From Streptomyces sp. SAJ15 (GTDB lineage: Bacteria > Actinomycetota > Actinomycetes > Streptomycetales > Streptomycetaceae): a stretch of 64,000 nt of DNA. Where the stretch lies: assembly GCF_007595705.1 (NCBI RefSeq), contig NZ_NISY01000004.1, positions 124,001-188,000 on the forward strand, in the 5' to 3' direction. Below the pieces are notes generated by a model. It ran no database searches, had not been told where the DNA came from, and worked only from the letters and a program-made list of their open reading frames with translations. The position numbers were made by a program, and so were the translations under genes. Of this stretch, positions 1-7,220 are shown piece after piece (positions within the stretch are counted from its first letter, which is position 1; each line of letters opens with the position of its first letter).

Positions 1-462
1 TCACCGAGGCGGGCCCCGCCTTCCAGGGCACCATCAAGTCCGCGGTGGCCTTCGGCGCCCTGCTCTCGGAGGGCATCGGCGACACCATCCGGGTCTCCCT
101 CTCCGCTCCGCCGGCGGAGGAGGTCAAGGTCGGCATCCAGATCCTGTCCCTCCTGCGGGCGTGCCCAGGTGGACGTCTACAAGCTGGCCGATCAGGTGAC
201 CGCGGGTCTTGAGGGGATGGAGGTGCCGTTGCGGGTGGCGGTGATGGGCTGTGTCGTGAACGGTCCCGGCGAGGCTCGGGAGGCCGACCTCGGTGTGGCC
301 TCGGGCAACGGCAAGGGACAGATCTTCGTGAAGGGCGAGGTGATCAAGACGGTGCCCGAGTCGAAGATCGTCGAGACCCTCATCGAAGAGGCCATGAAGC
401 TCGCCGAGCGGATGGAGCAGGACGGCACCCCCTCGGGCAAGCCCGAGGTCGACGTCGCCTGA
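1..462 (+). pseudogene. ispG: ispG 3' end (4-hydroxy-3-methylbut-2-enyl-diphosphate synthase), frame broken
   Basis: This is the C-terminal part of IspG (GcpE), the [4Fe-4S] enzyme of the MEP isoprenoid pathway; the 5' end lies outside the window. Codons from position 3 read [18 protein letters not shown] and continue to GIQIL at about 146. The family sequence then resumes in another frame with [14 protein letters not shown], containing two cluster cysteines. The third cysteine is in [10 protein letters not shown], and the gene ends at the TGA at 460-462. The residues normally joining GIQIL to SCPSCG (about 14) are missing. A shared TCCTG at the join suggests a 44-nt deletion, which shifts frame. 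Either the copy is dead (many streptomycetes carry two ispG genes) or the sequence is faulty here. Identity is secure; the functional state is not. Confidence 0.85.
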
Positions 463-506
463 GCGGAGCCCTTCGACGGATTCCCCCACCGCGACGGATT
501 CAGGAA

Positions 507-546
507 GCCCCCGATACGACATCAGGTGTCGTATCGGGGGCCTTTT
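507..546 (+). terminator. Rho-independent terminator after ispG
   Basis: A perfect 14-bp inverted repeat (507-520 with 528-541) has a 7-nt loop (ATCAGGT) and is followed by CTTTT. It lies 44 nt after the ispG stop and separates that gene from the aminotransferase operon. Confidence 0.92.
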
Positions 547-644
547 CCATGCCCGGGCCCATGACAAGCCCTGCTAATTCCGCGAAGGACCGGCAATTTA
601 TTGTCCGTAGCGGCACAAGCGGGCACCTCCGTAGCGTCATTCCC

Positions 645-1832
645 ATGCCGACCACGTCAATTCCGCGCCAGGCGCCACCGGTTCCGTTCTTCACCCAGGC
701 GGAAAGCTTCACCGAGCTGTGGCCGCTCATCGCTCGGCACACCGATGACGTCTTCGACCGCGGCAAGTACTCCCATGGCCGTAAGGTCGCCGAACTGGAA
801 AGCGCCATCGCCGGATACACCGGCGCCCGGCACGCCGTGGCGGTCAACAGCGGCACCGACGCCCTGGTCCTCCTGTTGCGCGCGGCGGGCGTCGAGCCGG
901 GCGACGAGGTCATCGTCCCCGCCTTCAGCTTCTTCGCCTCCGCCTCCGCCGTCAGCCTGGCCGGGGCCACCCCGGTCTTCGCCGACATCACCGCGGACGG
1001 CGACTACGGCATGGACGCCGGCTCCGCCGAGGCGGCGATCACCGACCGCACCCGCGCCCTGCTGCCCGTGCACCTCTTCAGCCAGCTCGCCGACATGGCG
1101 GCGCTCTCGGGGCTGGCCCACCGCCATGGGCTGACCCTGCTGGAGGACAGCGCCGAGGCCATCGGGATGCGCTGGAACGGCACCCACGCCGGCCTGTTGG
1201 GCGCCGGCGGCGTGCTGTCCTTCTTCCCCACCAAGACCCTCGGCGCGCTGGGCGACGCCGGAATGATCCTCACCGATGACGAGCAGGTCGCCGAGCGGGC
1301 CGGGGTGCTGCGCCACCACGGCCGGATGGGCCGGACCATCGACCACATCGCGGGGATCTCCAACCTCTCCGGGGTCTCCGGCACCAACAGCAAGATGGAC
1401 GACGTCCAGGCGGCGGTGCTGCTGGCCAAGCTGACCCGACTGGACCAGGACATCGCCCGCCGCGCCGAGCTCGCCGCCGCCTACACCGAGCGACTGGCCG
1501 GCGCCGACGGGGTGCTGGCCGTGCCCCGCCGGGTGGCGCGGCCGGTCGCCAGCGACCCGGTCCACTACGTCTACCTCGTCGAGGTCGAGCGGCGGGACGA
1601 GCTGGTGGCCCATCTGACCGCCCGCTCGATCGGCACCGAGACCTACTACCCCCGGCCGCTGCACCTCCAGCCCTGCTACGCCGGGCACCCGGACCACCGC
1701 GCGGGCCGCTTCCCGGTCGCCGAGGCCGCCTGCGAGCGGACCGTCGCGCTGCCGCTCTACCCGGACCTCACCGAAGAGCAGCTCGACACCGTGTGCACCG
1801 CGATCTTCGACTTCTACGCCGGGAGGCGGTGA
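645..1832 (+). CDS. DegT/DnrJ/EryC1/StrS family PLP aminotransferase (first of two)
   Basis: A 395-residue sugar-type aminotransferase of PLP fold type I. The cofactor Asp is in LLEDSAEA (D168) and the Schiff-base Lys is in FFPTKTLG (K197). The NSGTDAL and VPAFSFFASA motifs of the family are present, and the C-terminal YYPRPLHLQ segment is typical. The family transfers an amino group from Glu or Gln to a keto-sugar nucleotide, and sometimes to a cyclitol. The ATG at 645 is chosen because the family-like sequence begins just after it; the frame is open back to 549 and no clear ribosome site decides the start. Its stop lies two bases before the next aminotransferase, which in turn precedes a nucleotide-sugar dehydrogenase, so the three probably act on one sugar nucleotide. 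The substrate cannot be read from the sequence. Confidence 0.85.
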   Translation: MPTTSIPRQAPPVPFFTQAESFTELWPLIARHTDDVFDRGKYSHGRKVAELESAIAGYTGARHAVAVNSGTDALVLLLRAAGVEPGDEVIVPAFSFFASASAVSLAGATPVFADITADGDYGMDAGSAEAAITDRTRALLPVHLFSQLADMAALSGLAHRHGLTLLEDSAEAIGMRWNGTHAGLLGAGGVLSFFPTKTLGALGDAGMILTDDEQVAERAGVLRHHGRMGRTIDHIAGISNLSGVSGTNSKMDDVQAAVLLAKLTRLDQDIARRAELAAAYTERLAGADGVLAVPRRVARPVASDPVHYVYLVEVERRDELVAHLTARSIGTETYYPRPLHLQPCYAGHPDHRAGRFPVAEAACERTVALPLYPDLTEEQLDTVCTAIFDFYAGRR

Positions 1833-1834
1833 CG

Positions 1835-2953
1835 ATGTCCCTCATCCCCTTCTTCCCCCCCGACCTCTTCGAGCAGGACCGCGAGGCGTTCAAGCGGCTG
1901 CTGCACGAGGTGGGGACCGACGCCGAGCAGAAGTTCATCCTGGGCCGGCGCACCGCGGAGCTGGAGGCGGAGCTCGCCCGCTCCACCGGCGCCGAACACG
2001 TCATCGCCTGCTCCAGCGGCACCGGCGGGCTCAACCTCGCCGTCCAGGCGCTGGGCGTCGGCCCCGGAGACGAGGTCATCGTGCCCGCCTTCTGCTGCCA
2101 GCCCGTGGCCAGTTCGGTGGCCAACCTGGGGGCGACCCCCGTCTTCGCCGACGTCGACCCGCACACCATGGTGATCGACCCGGACGCCGTGGAGCGGCTG
2201 ATCACCGAGCGGACCCGGGCCGTCATGCCGGCCCATATCTTCTCGATCATGGCGGACATGCCGCGCATCAAGAAGATCGCGCAGCGGCAGGGCGTCCCCG
2301 TCATCGAGGACGCGGCGGTGGCCGAGGGCGCGGTGCTGGACGGTGTCCCCTCGGGGCGCTGGGGAGACCTGGGGGTCTTCTCGTTCTTCCAGGTCAAGGC
2401 GTTCGGCACGGCCGGCGAGGGCGGGGTGGTGCTCACCGACGACCCGGAGCTGGCACGCACCGTGCGGATGTTGCGCAACCACGGCCAGGACGGCGTCCAC
2501 CGCTTCCTGCACCACCGCGTGGGCCAGAACAGCCGCTTCGACGAGATCCTCGCCGCCTTCCAACTGCACCGGCACGGCGGCTTCGCCGACCGGCTGGAAC
2601 GGCGCGCCCGCATCGCCGACTACTACACCGAGCGCTTCGCCCCGCTGGCCGAGCGCGGTCTGCTCGCCCCGCCCGCCGGGCGCGACGGCCGCTGCTACTA
2701 CGTCTACTCGCTGCTGGTCCGGCGCCGCGGCGATCTGCGCGCCTGGCTGACCGAGAAGAACATCGGCAGCCACGTCTACTACCCCGTGCCGCTGCCCCGC
2801 CAGCCCGCCTTCGAGCGGTACGCGCCGGACGGCGTCGACTGGCCCGGCGCCCAGCACGCCAGCGACCACAACCTGGCCATCCCCATTTGGCCGCACCTCA
2901 CCGATGCGCAGGTCACCTACATCGCCGACGCGATCTGCGAATTCTTCGACTGA
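1835..2953 (+). CDS. DegT/DnrJ/EryC1/StrS family PLP aminotransferase (second of two)
   Basis: A 372-residue aminotransferase of the same family as its neighbour but clearly divergent from it. The cofactor Asp is in VIEDA (D159) and the PLP Lys is in FFQVKAFGTAGEGG (K188). SSGTGGLN replaces the more usual SGTxAL phosphate-binding loop, and a Cys pair follows in VPAFCCQP. A GGGAGG ribosome site at 1821-1826 sits eight bases before the ATG, inside the end of the upstream gene, so translation is probably coupled. Two non-identical aminotransferases in tandem suggest two aminations or different substrates; duplication with altered specificity is an alternative. The family is certain and the substrate is unknown. 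Confidence 0.86.
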   Translation: MSLIPFFPPDLFEQDREAFKRLLHEVGTDAEQKFILGRRTAELEAELARSTGAEHVIACSSGTGGLNLAVQALGVGPGDEVIVPAFCCQPVASSVANLGATPVFADVDPHTMVIDPDAVERLITERTRAVMPAHIFSIMADMPRIKKIAQRQGVPVIEDAAVAEGAVLDGVPSGRWGDLGVFSFFQVKAFGTAGEGGVVLTDDPELARTVRMLRNHGQDGVHRFLHHRVGQNSRFDEILAAFQLHRHGGFADRLERRARIADYYTERFAPLAERGLLAPPAGRDGRCYYVYSLLVRRRGDLRAWLTEKNIGSHVYYPVPLPRQPAFERYAPDGVDWPGAQHASDHNLAIPIWPHLTDAQVTYIADAICEFFD

Positions 2954-2970
2954 GCACGGAGGAGCTTTCG

Positions 2971-4233
2971 ATGACCACGAAACTGGTCGTGATAGGTCAG
3001 GGGTACGTGGGGCTGCCGCTGGCCGTCGCGGCGGCCGAACGCGGCTTCCACGTCGTCGGTTACGACATCGACGAGCGGCGCGTGGACAAGCTCGCGGCCG
3101 GGGACAGCTACGTCGGGGACGTGGCGGCGGAGCGGCTGCGCGCGATCCTCGACCGGGGCACCTACCGGCCCAGCATCGACCCCGACGACCTGGACGGCTT
3201 CGACATCGCCGTCATCACCGTGCCCACCCCGCTGCACGAGGGCGTCCCCGACCTGAGCTACATCGAGTCCGCCGGCGAGGCCCTCGCCTCGCGGCTGCGC
3301 CCCGGGGCCACCGTGATCCTGGAGTCCACCAGCTACCCGGGCACCACCGAGGAGGTGCTGGCCCCGCTGCTGCACAAGGGCTCCGACCTCGCGCCGGGCG
3401 TCGACTTCCACCTCGGCTACAGCCCCGAGCGCATCGACCCCGGTAACGCGCGATGGACCTTCGAGACCACCCCCAAGGTGGTCTCCGGGGTCGACGCCGC
3501 CTCGCTGGAGCGGGTCCGCGCGTTCTACGCGACGATCGTCGAGGAGGTGGTGGTCGCCCCCTCGCCACGCGTCGCGGAGCTGGCCAAGGTACTGGAGAAC
3601 ACCTTTCGGCACGTCAACATCGCCCTGGTCAACGAGCTGGCCACGCACGCCGAACACATCGGGGTCGACGTCTGGGACGCCCTGGAGATCGCCTCCACCA
3701 AACCGTTCGGCTTCATGCGCTTCACCCCGGGGCCGGGGGTGGGCGGACACTGTCTGCCGGTGGACCCGCTGTATCTGTCCTGGAAGGTGGAGCGGACCCA
3801 CGGCAAGCGGTTCCGGCTGGTGGAGCTGGCCGACGAGCTCAACAACCAGATGCCCGAGTACGTGGTGCGGCGGCTCACCCGGGGCCTGGACCGGCGGCGG
3901 CAGACCGTCACCGGCTCCCGGATTCTCATGCTGGGGCTGGCCTACAAGGCCAACACCGGGGACGTGCGCGAGTCCCCGGCGCTGCCCATCGCCCGGATGC
4001 TGATCGAGGCGGGCGCCGCGGTGCGGGTGGCCGATCCGCATGTGACCGAGGGCCCGGACATCCCCGGTCTCACCCGGGTGGAGCCGACCCAGGAGGAGCT
4101 GGCGGCGGCCCACGCGGTGCTCATCACCACCGACCACGACGCCTTCGACTACGCCGCGGTGGCCGCCCACGCCCGCTATGTCTTCGACTGCCGCCACCGC
4201 ATCCCGCCGGCCGAGCACATCGAGTCGCTCTGA
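2971..4233 (+). CDS. Nucleotide-sugar 6-dehydrogenase (UDP-Glc/GlcNAc/ManNAc dehydrogenase family)
   Basis: A 420-residue NAD-dependent dehydrogenase that oxidises C6 of a UDP-sugar to a uronate in two steps. The N-terminal Rossmann motif GQGYVGLP is at residues 9-16. The STSYPGTTEE and GYSPERIDPGN segments follow, then ENTFRHVNIALVNEL. The catalytic Cys is C261 in GPGVGGHCLPVDP. A C-terminal Rossmann domain begins near ILMLGLAYKANTGDVRES. The layout resembles the UDP-N-acetylhexosamine dehydrogenases (WbpA/WecC type) more than UDP-glucose dehydrogenase, but that is a judgement by eye. GGAGGAG at 2958-2964 supports the ATG at 2971. It is third in the operon with the aminotransferases, suggesting an amino-uronic sugar nucleotide. 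No glycosyltransferase is visible in the window. Confidence 0.85.
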   Translation: MTTKLVVIGQGYVGLPLAVAAAERGFHVVGYDIDERRVDKLAAGDSYVGDVAAERLRAILDRGTYRPSIDPDDLDGFDIAVITVPTPLHEGVPDLSYIESAGEALASRLRPGATVILESTSYPGTTEEVLAPLLHKGSDLAPGVDFHLGYSPERIDPGNARWTFETTPKVVSGVDAASLERVRAFYATIVEEVVVAPSPRVAELAKVLENTFRHVNIALVNELATHAEHIGVDVWDALEIASTKPFGFMRFTPGPGVGGHCLPVDPLYLSWKVERTHGKRFRLVELADELNNQMPEYVVRRLTRGLDRRRQTVTGSRILMLGLAYKANTGDVRESPALPIARMLIEAGAAVRVADPHVTEGPDIPGLTRVEPTQEELAAAHAVLITTDHDAFDYAAVAAHARYVFDCRHRIPPAEHIESL

Positions 4234-4257
4234 ACCGGGCCGCCTCCCGGGCGCCGC

Positions 4258-5133
4258 TCAGGAGCGGCCCCGGGGGGCGGCGGCGCGCGGAGCGTCGTGG
4301 GACAGCACCTCGCCGTCGCCGGGACAACCGGCCAGGTGCGACACGGAGTCGGTGCCGGCCGGCTTGTCGATCACCGGGTCGCAGACCAGCACCGCCTGGT
4401 GCAGCTCCTGGATGCGCGGCGACGGCTCCAGGCCCAGCTCGTCGCGCATCACCCGGCGCAGCCGCTGCACCACCTCCAGCGCCTGGGTGCGGCGGCCGGA
4501 GCGGTAGAGCGCGATCACCAACTGGGCGTGGAGGTACTCCTGGGTGGGGTGCTGGGCGGTGAGCGCGCTCAACTCGCCCAGCAGCTCATGGTGGCGCCCC
4601 AGCCGCAGGTCGGCGTCGATGCGCTGTTCCTGCACGCTGATCCGGTCCTCGGCCAGCCCGACCAGATGCGCCCGGAGCACCGGCCCGGCCTGGACGTCGG
4701 ACAGGGCCGACCCGTGCCACATCCGCAGCGCCTCGCCCAGCAGCCGGGAGGCGCCCGCGTCGTCCCGGCGCAGCCGGGCCCGACCCTGGCGGACCAGCGC
4801 GGTGAACCGATGGGCGTCCAGCTCGTCGCCGCGGACGACGAGCAGATATCCGCCGTCGCGGGTCTCCAGGACCCGCCGGGCCGCCTGGAGCGAGCCGATC
4901 CGTGGAATCCGCCCCAGCGCGCGGCGCAGTTGCAGGATGTACGACTGGATGGTGGAGAGCGCGGTGTTCGGCGGCGCGTCCTCCCAGAGCTCGTCGATGC
5001 AGGTGCGGGTGGAGACGACCTGATTGGCGTTGAGGAGGAGCAGGGCGAGCAGCTGCCGCTGTTTGGGAGCCGTCGGTGTATAAGAGTGTCCCCCTTCGCT
5101 GACGCGAAGGGGGCCTAATACGGAAAATTCCAT
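4258..5133 (-). CDS. SARP-family transcriptional regulator with a TTA codon
   Basis: A 291-residue Streptomyces antibiotic regulatory protein. An N-terminal OmpR-like winged helix starts at MEFSVLGPLRV and contains APKQRQLLALLLLNANQVV and the helix around TIQSYILQLRRALG. The bacterial transcriptional activation domain follows (about residues 95-240, ending near DELGLEPSPRIQELH). There is no NB-ARC or TPR extension, so it is a small ActII-ORF4-type SARP. The ATG at 5133 is chosen for family fit; a GTG at 5148 in the same frame is the alternative. Codon 6 is TTA (5116-5118), the rare Leu codon read by bldA tRNA, so expression is probably developmentally controlled. A perfect 10-bp hairpin lies just after it in the mRNA. 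It converges on the sugar-dehydrogenase gene with a 24-base gap. Confidence 0.9.
   Translation of the reverse strand: MEFSVLGPLRVSEGGHSYTPTAPKQRQLLALLLLNANQVVSTRTCIDELWEDAPPNTALSTIQSYILQLRRALGRIPRIGSLQAARRVLETRDGGYLLVVRGDELDAHRFTALVRQGRARLRRDDAGASRLLGEALRMWHGSALSDVQAGPVLRAHLVGLAEDRISVQEQRIDADLRLGRHHELLGELSALTAQHPTQEYLHAQLVIALYRSGRRTQALEVVQRLRRVMRDELGLEPSPRIQELHQAVLVCDPVIDKPAGTDSVSHLAGCPGDGEVLSHDAPRAAAPRGRS
5090..5113 (-). promoter_or_regulatory. Hairpin in the 5' coding region of the SARP gene
   Basis: CCCCCTTCGC (5090-5099) and GCGAAGGGGG (5104-5113) form a perfect 10-bp stem with a 4-base loop. It falls at codons 7-15 of the SARP message, directly after the TTA codon. It may hinder early elongation or act as an attenuator; no function is proven. 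Confidence 0.45.
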
Positions 5134-5324
5134 GGCGTTCTCGTACACCTTCCAGGCGAGCGTCCCATCAGGCCCAGCAGTCGGCGGCCCTCGTTCGGCA
5201 GCCTAAGGTGAAACGGTTGTAGAGGTGGCGGATATCCTAGGCCACGTAAGTGACCGATTCAACAGCCTCTTTCCGAACCGGGAATTCCGCTTCTGGTTGC
5301 AGCTGTGAAGATAAAGCGGTGAAT

Positions 5325-5975
5325 TCATTCCGTGTCCGGAAGCTGCCAACGATTTTTTCGTTCGTAGCGTGGACGCCAGAGTGTCTGGAATTTCAGCCGG
5401 GTGACGGGGGAGAGCAGCCCCAGCACCTCGCGCCGGGTGTGTCGGGGGGCGCCGTCCAGCAGCCAGGGCAGGAAGGTCGCGGCGCCCTCGGGGCCCAGCA
5501 GGCGGCGCTGCACCTGCTCGAAGACCCGCCACTCCCACTCGTCGGCCATGGCCAGGGCCAGCGGGAGCGCCGCCTCCTCCTCGTGGTCGAGGTGGGCCAG
5601 CAGGGCGGTGCAGAAGTCGGCCGCGCACTCGGGTAATCGGGTCGGTCGCTCTCCGGTGAGCGCCTCGTCGATGCTCTCCATCAGGGGCTGCAGGTCGGCG
5701 TGCTCGGCCTCCATGGCGGCCAGGGTCGTCAGGTTCCGGTGGCCGACGCCCGGCTTGTACCGCAGGGCCGGCCAGAGGGCGACGTCCTCCGCCGTGTGGT
5801 GGATCGACAGATAGCGCCGGAAGAGCTTCCAGTCCGGCCCGAGCACCGTGGGGTCGGCGACGCCGGCGGACGACACCAGGAGAGCCGCCTCGCGCCGGAA
5901 GGCGTCGTGCAGCGCGTAAAGCAACGACGCGCGCTTCCGGTGGCTTTGCGCCCGGGGTGCCGCTTTGGTGCTCAA
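5325..5975 (-). CDS. Hemerythrin-like (HHE domain) protein
   Basis: A 216-residue four-helix HHE protein. Candidate iron ligands are spread as in hemerythrins: H23 in YALHDAF, H59/H60 and E63 in SIHHTAEDV, H92 in EAEHADL, and H128, H131 and E132 in LAHLDHEEEAALP. Such proteins bind a non-haem di-iron centre and usually sense or carry oxygen or handle reactive oxygen or nitrogen species; the actual role here is unknown. The TTG at 5975 is preferred because GAGGAG lies seven bases upstream; an in-frame GTG at 5990 is the alternative. The Arg/Trp-rich tail (RPRYERKNRW) is unremarkable. It lies downstream of the amidohydrolase on the same strand, separated by 200 bp with a terminator-like hairpin, so it is probably transcribed on its own. 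Confidence 0.78.
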   Translation of the reverse strand: MSTKAAPRAQSHRKRASLLYALHDAFRREAALLVSSAGVADPTVLGPDWKLFRRYLSIHHTAEDVALWPALRYKPGVGHRNLTTLAAMEAEHADLQPLMESIDEALTGERPTRLPECAADFCTALLAHLDHEEEAALPLALAMADEWEWRVFEQVQRRLLGPEGAATFLPWLLDGAPRHTRREVLGLLSPVTRLKFQTLWRPRYERKNRWQLPDTE

Positions 5976-6153
5976 GGGCTGACTCCTCACGAAGGCGTGC
6001 CGGGCACGGGGGTGGGGAGGGGGAATGGGCCCGGCGTGAATCGTCGGTACGGATGAATTCTGAAATCCGGGGTCCAGTATCGCCCTGAACGGCACTACGG
6101 TGCAAGGTGTTCCATAGATGGTACGGGTGTTCCCCGACCCGGCTCCGCCGCCG

Positions 6154-6175
6154 CGCCGGGCGCTCGGGCCCGGCG
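6154..6175 (-). terminator. GC-rich hairpin after the amidohydrolase gene
   Basis: CGCCGGGC (6154-6161) and GCCCGGCG (6168-6175) pair perfectly over 8 bp with a 6-base loop. The hairpin begins directly after the amidohydrolase stop codon. No T-run follows on the minus strand, so this is a plausible GC-type actinobacterial terminator rather than a classical one. Confidence 0.5.
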
Positions 6176-6961
6176 TCAGGAGGGGTACAACTCCGGCCGC
6201 CGGTCCTGGAGATAGGTGGTGGCGGCGCGGGCGCGCCGGAGAACCTCGGGATCGACGTCCGCGACCAGCAGCCCCTCGCCCTGCTCGGGGAGCGCCTGCG
6301 AGCCGCCGTCGGGGGCGGCCACCGTGGTGTGGCCGGCGAACCCGATGCCGCCGTGGGTGCCGGTCCAGTTGGCGTACGCGATGTACAGCTGGCTCTCGAA
6401 GGCGCGGGCGGGGACCAGGGTGCGGGCGACGAAGTCCCAGGGGCGCATCAGCCCGGTGGGCACCAGCAGGAGATCGGTGCCGGCCATCCCGTGTGCCCGT
6501 ACCGCCTCCGGGAACTCGACGTCGTAGCAGATCAGCAGGCCCAACGTCAGGCCGTTGTAGGAGGTCTGCACCACCCCCTGCTCGCCGGGGGTGAACATGG
6601 CGCGCTCGCCGCGTCCGTACAGGTGCGCCTTGCGGTAGACCGCGAGGGTGTCGCCCTGGGGGGAGACCAGCCGGGCGGAGTTGTAGAGCTCCCCGCCGTC
6701 GGTCTCCGGCCAGCCGTGCACCAGTGCGAGGGAGAACTCGCGGGCGATGGCGTCCACCTCGGCGCACTGCGGGCCGTCGACCGGACCGCACGCCTCCTTG
6801 AGATTGCTCATCAGCAGCGGATAGCCGCCGATGGAGATCTCGGGGGTGACGAGCAGCTCGGCGCCCGCCTCGGCCGCGCGGCGCGCCGCCTGGCGCAGCT
6901 GGTCGAGGGAGTGGGCCAGGCCGGTGGTGCCGCAGGCCGCCTGCTGGCAAGCGATCCTCAC
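6176..6961 (-). CDS. Nitrilase-superfamily carbon-nitrogen hydrolase (candidate 4-guanidinobutyramide/omega-amidase)
   Basis: A 261-residue hydrolase with the full Glu-Lys-Cys triad: E41 in LLVTPEISIGGYP, K111 in AVYRKAHLYG and C145 in LLICYDVEFPE. The family hydrolyses amides or carbamoyl groups. The GTG at 6961 is chosen because GGGAGGA sits six bases before it and the product starts MRIACQQ as in relatives; an upstream ATG at 6994 has no such site. PKS clusters that use arginine-derived starters often encode a member of this family to convert 4-guanidinobutyramide to 4-guanidinobutyrate. Here it is divergent from the type II thioesterase and close to a PKS with an ACP-only loading module, which fits that role. 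N-carbamoylputrescine amidase or a general amidase remain possible. No arginine monooxygenase or acyl-CoA ligase is in the window. Confidence 0.83.
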   Translation of the reverse strand: MRIACQQAACGTTGLAHSLDQLRQAARRAAEAGAELLVTPEISIGGYPLLMSNLKEACGPVDGPQCAEVDAIAREFSLALVHGWPETDGGELYNSARLVSPQGDTLAVYRKAHLYGRGERAMFTPGEQGVVQTSYNGLTLGLLICYDVEFPEAVRAHGMAGTDLLLVPTGLMRPWDFVARTLVPARAFESQLYIAYANWTGTHGGIGFAGHTTVAAPDGGSQALPEQGEGLLVADVDPEVLRRARAATTYLQDRRPELYPS

Positions 6962-7092
6962 TGGGGGTCCTCCCGGAAGCCTGGCCGTTCGCACATGAGT
7001 TCCTCACGATACCCGTACACGGAGAGTGCGAAGGATCGCCCTCACGTCACGCGGTGTATTCGGGGTCGGATATCAGGGGGGGTGGCTTAAAC

Positions 7093-7108
7093 CTAGGGGT
7101 ACCCCCTA
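7093..7108. promoter_or_regulatory. CTAGGGGT-containing inverted repeat upstream of the thioesterase gene
   Basis: CTAGGGGTACCCCCTA contains the palindrome GGGGTACCCC (7096-7105) within TAGGGG-TAC-CCCCTA. It lies in the 259-bp divergent region between the amidohydrolase and thioesterase genes. Another G-tract begins 20 bp upstream, at 7076. The 8-mer CTAGGGGT recurs upstream of the PKS genes at 16500-16507. The site loosely resembles the dyad bound by LuxR-type polyketide activators, so binding by the LAL regulator encoded next door is a reasonable guess. Confidence 0.5.
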
Positions 7109-7220
7109 CTTCAACTACCGTGATAAACATGAAACATGCCGGGACGGGACCGTTCCGGATAAATCCCGGCGAGAACCGGGCACCTCCCACACAAAACTTA
7201 AGGGAAAGATTCTTCGGCAC

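Noticed and set aside
4253..4268. GCCGCTC-AG-GAGCGGC dyad between the convergent dehydrogenase and SARP genes
   Set aside because: The loop is only 2 bases, it overlaps the SARP stop codon, and no T-run follows on either strand, so it is too weak to call a terminator.
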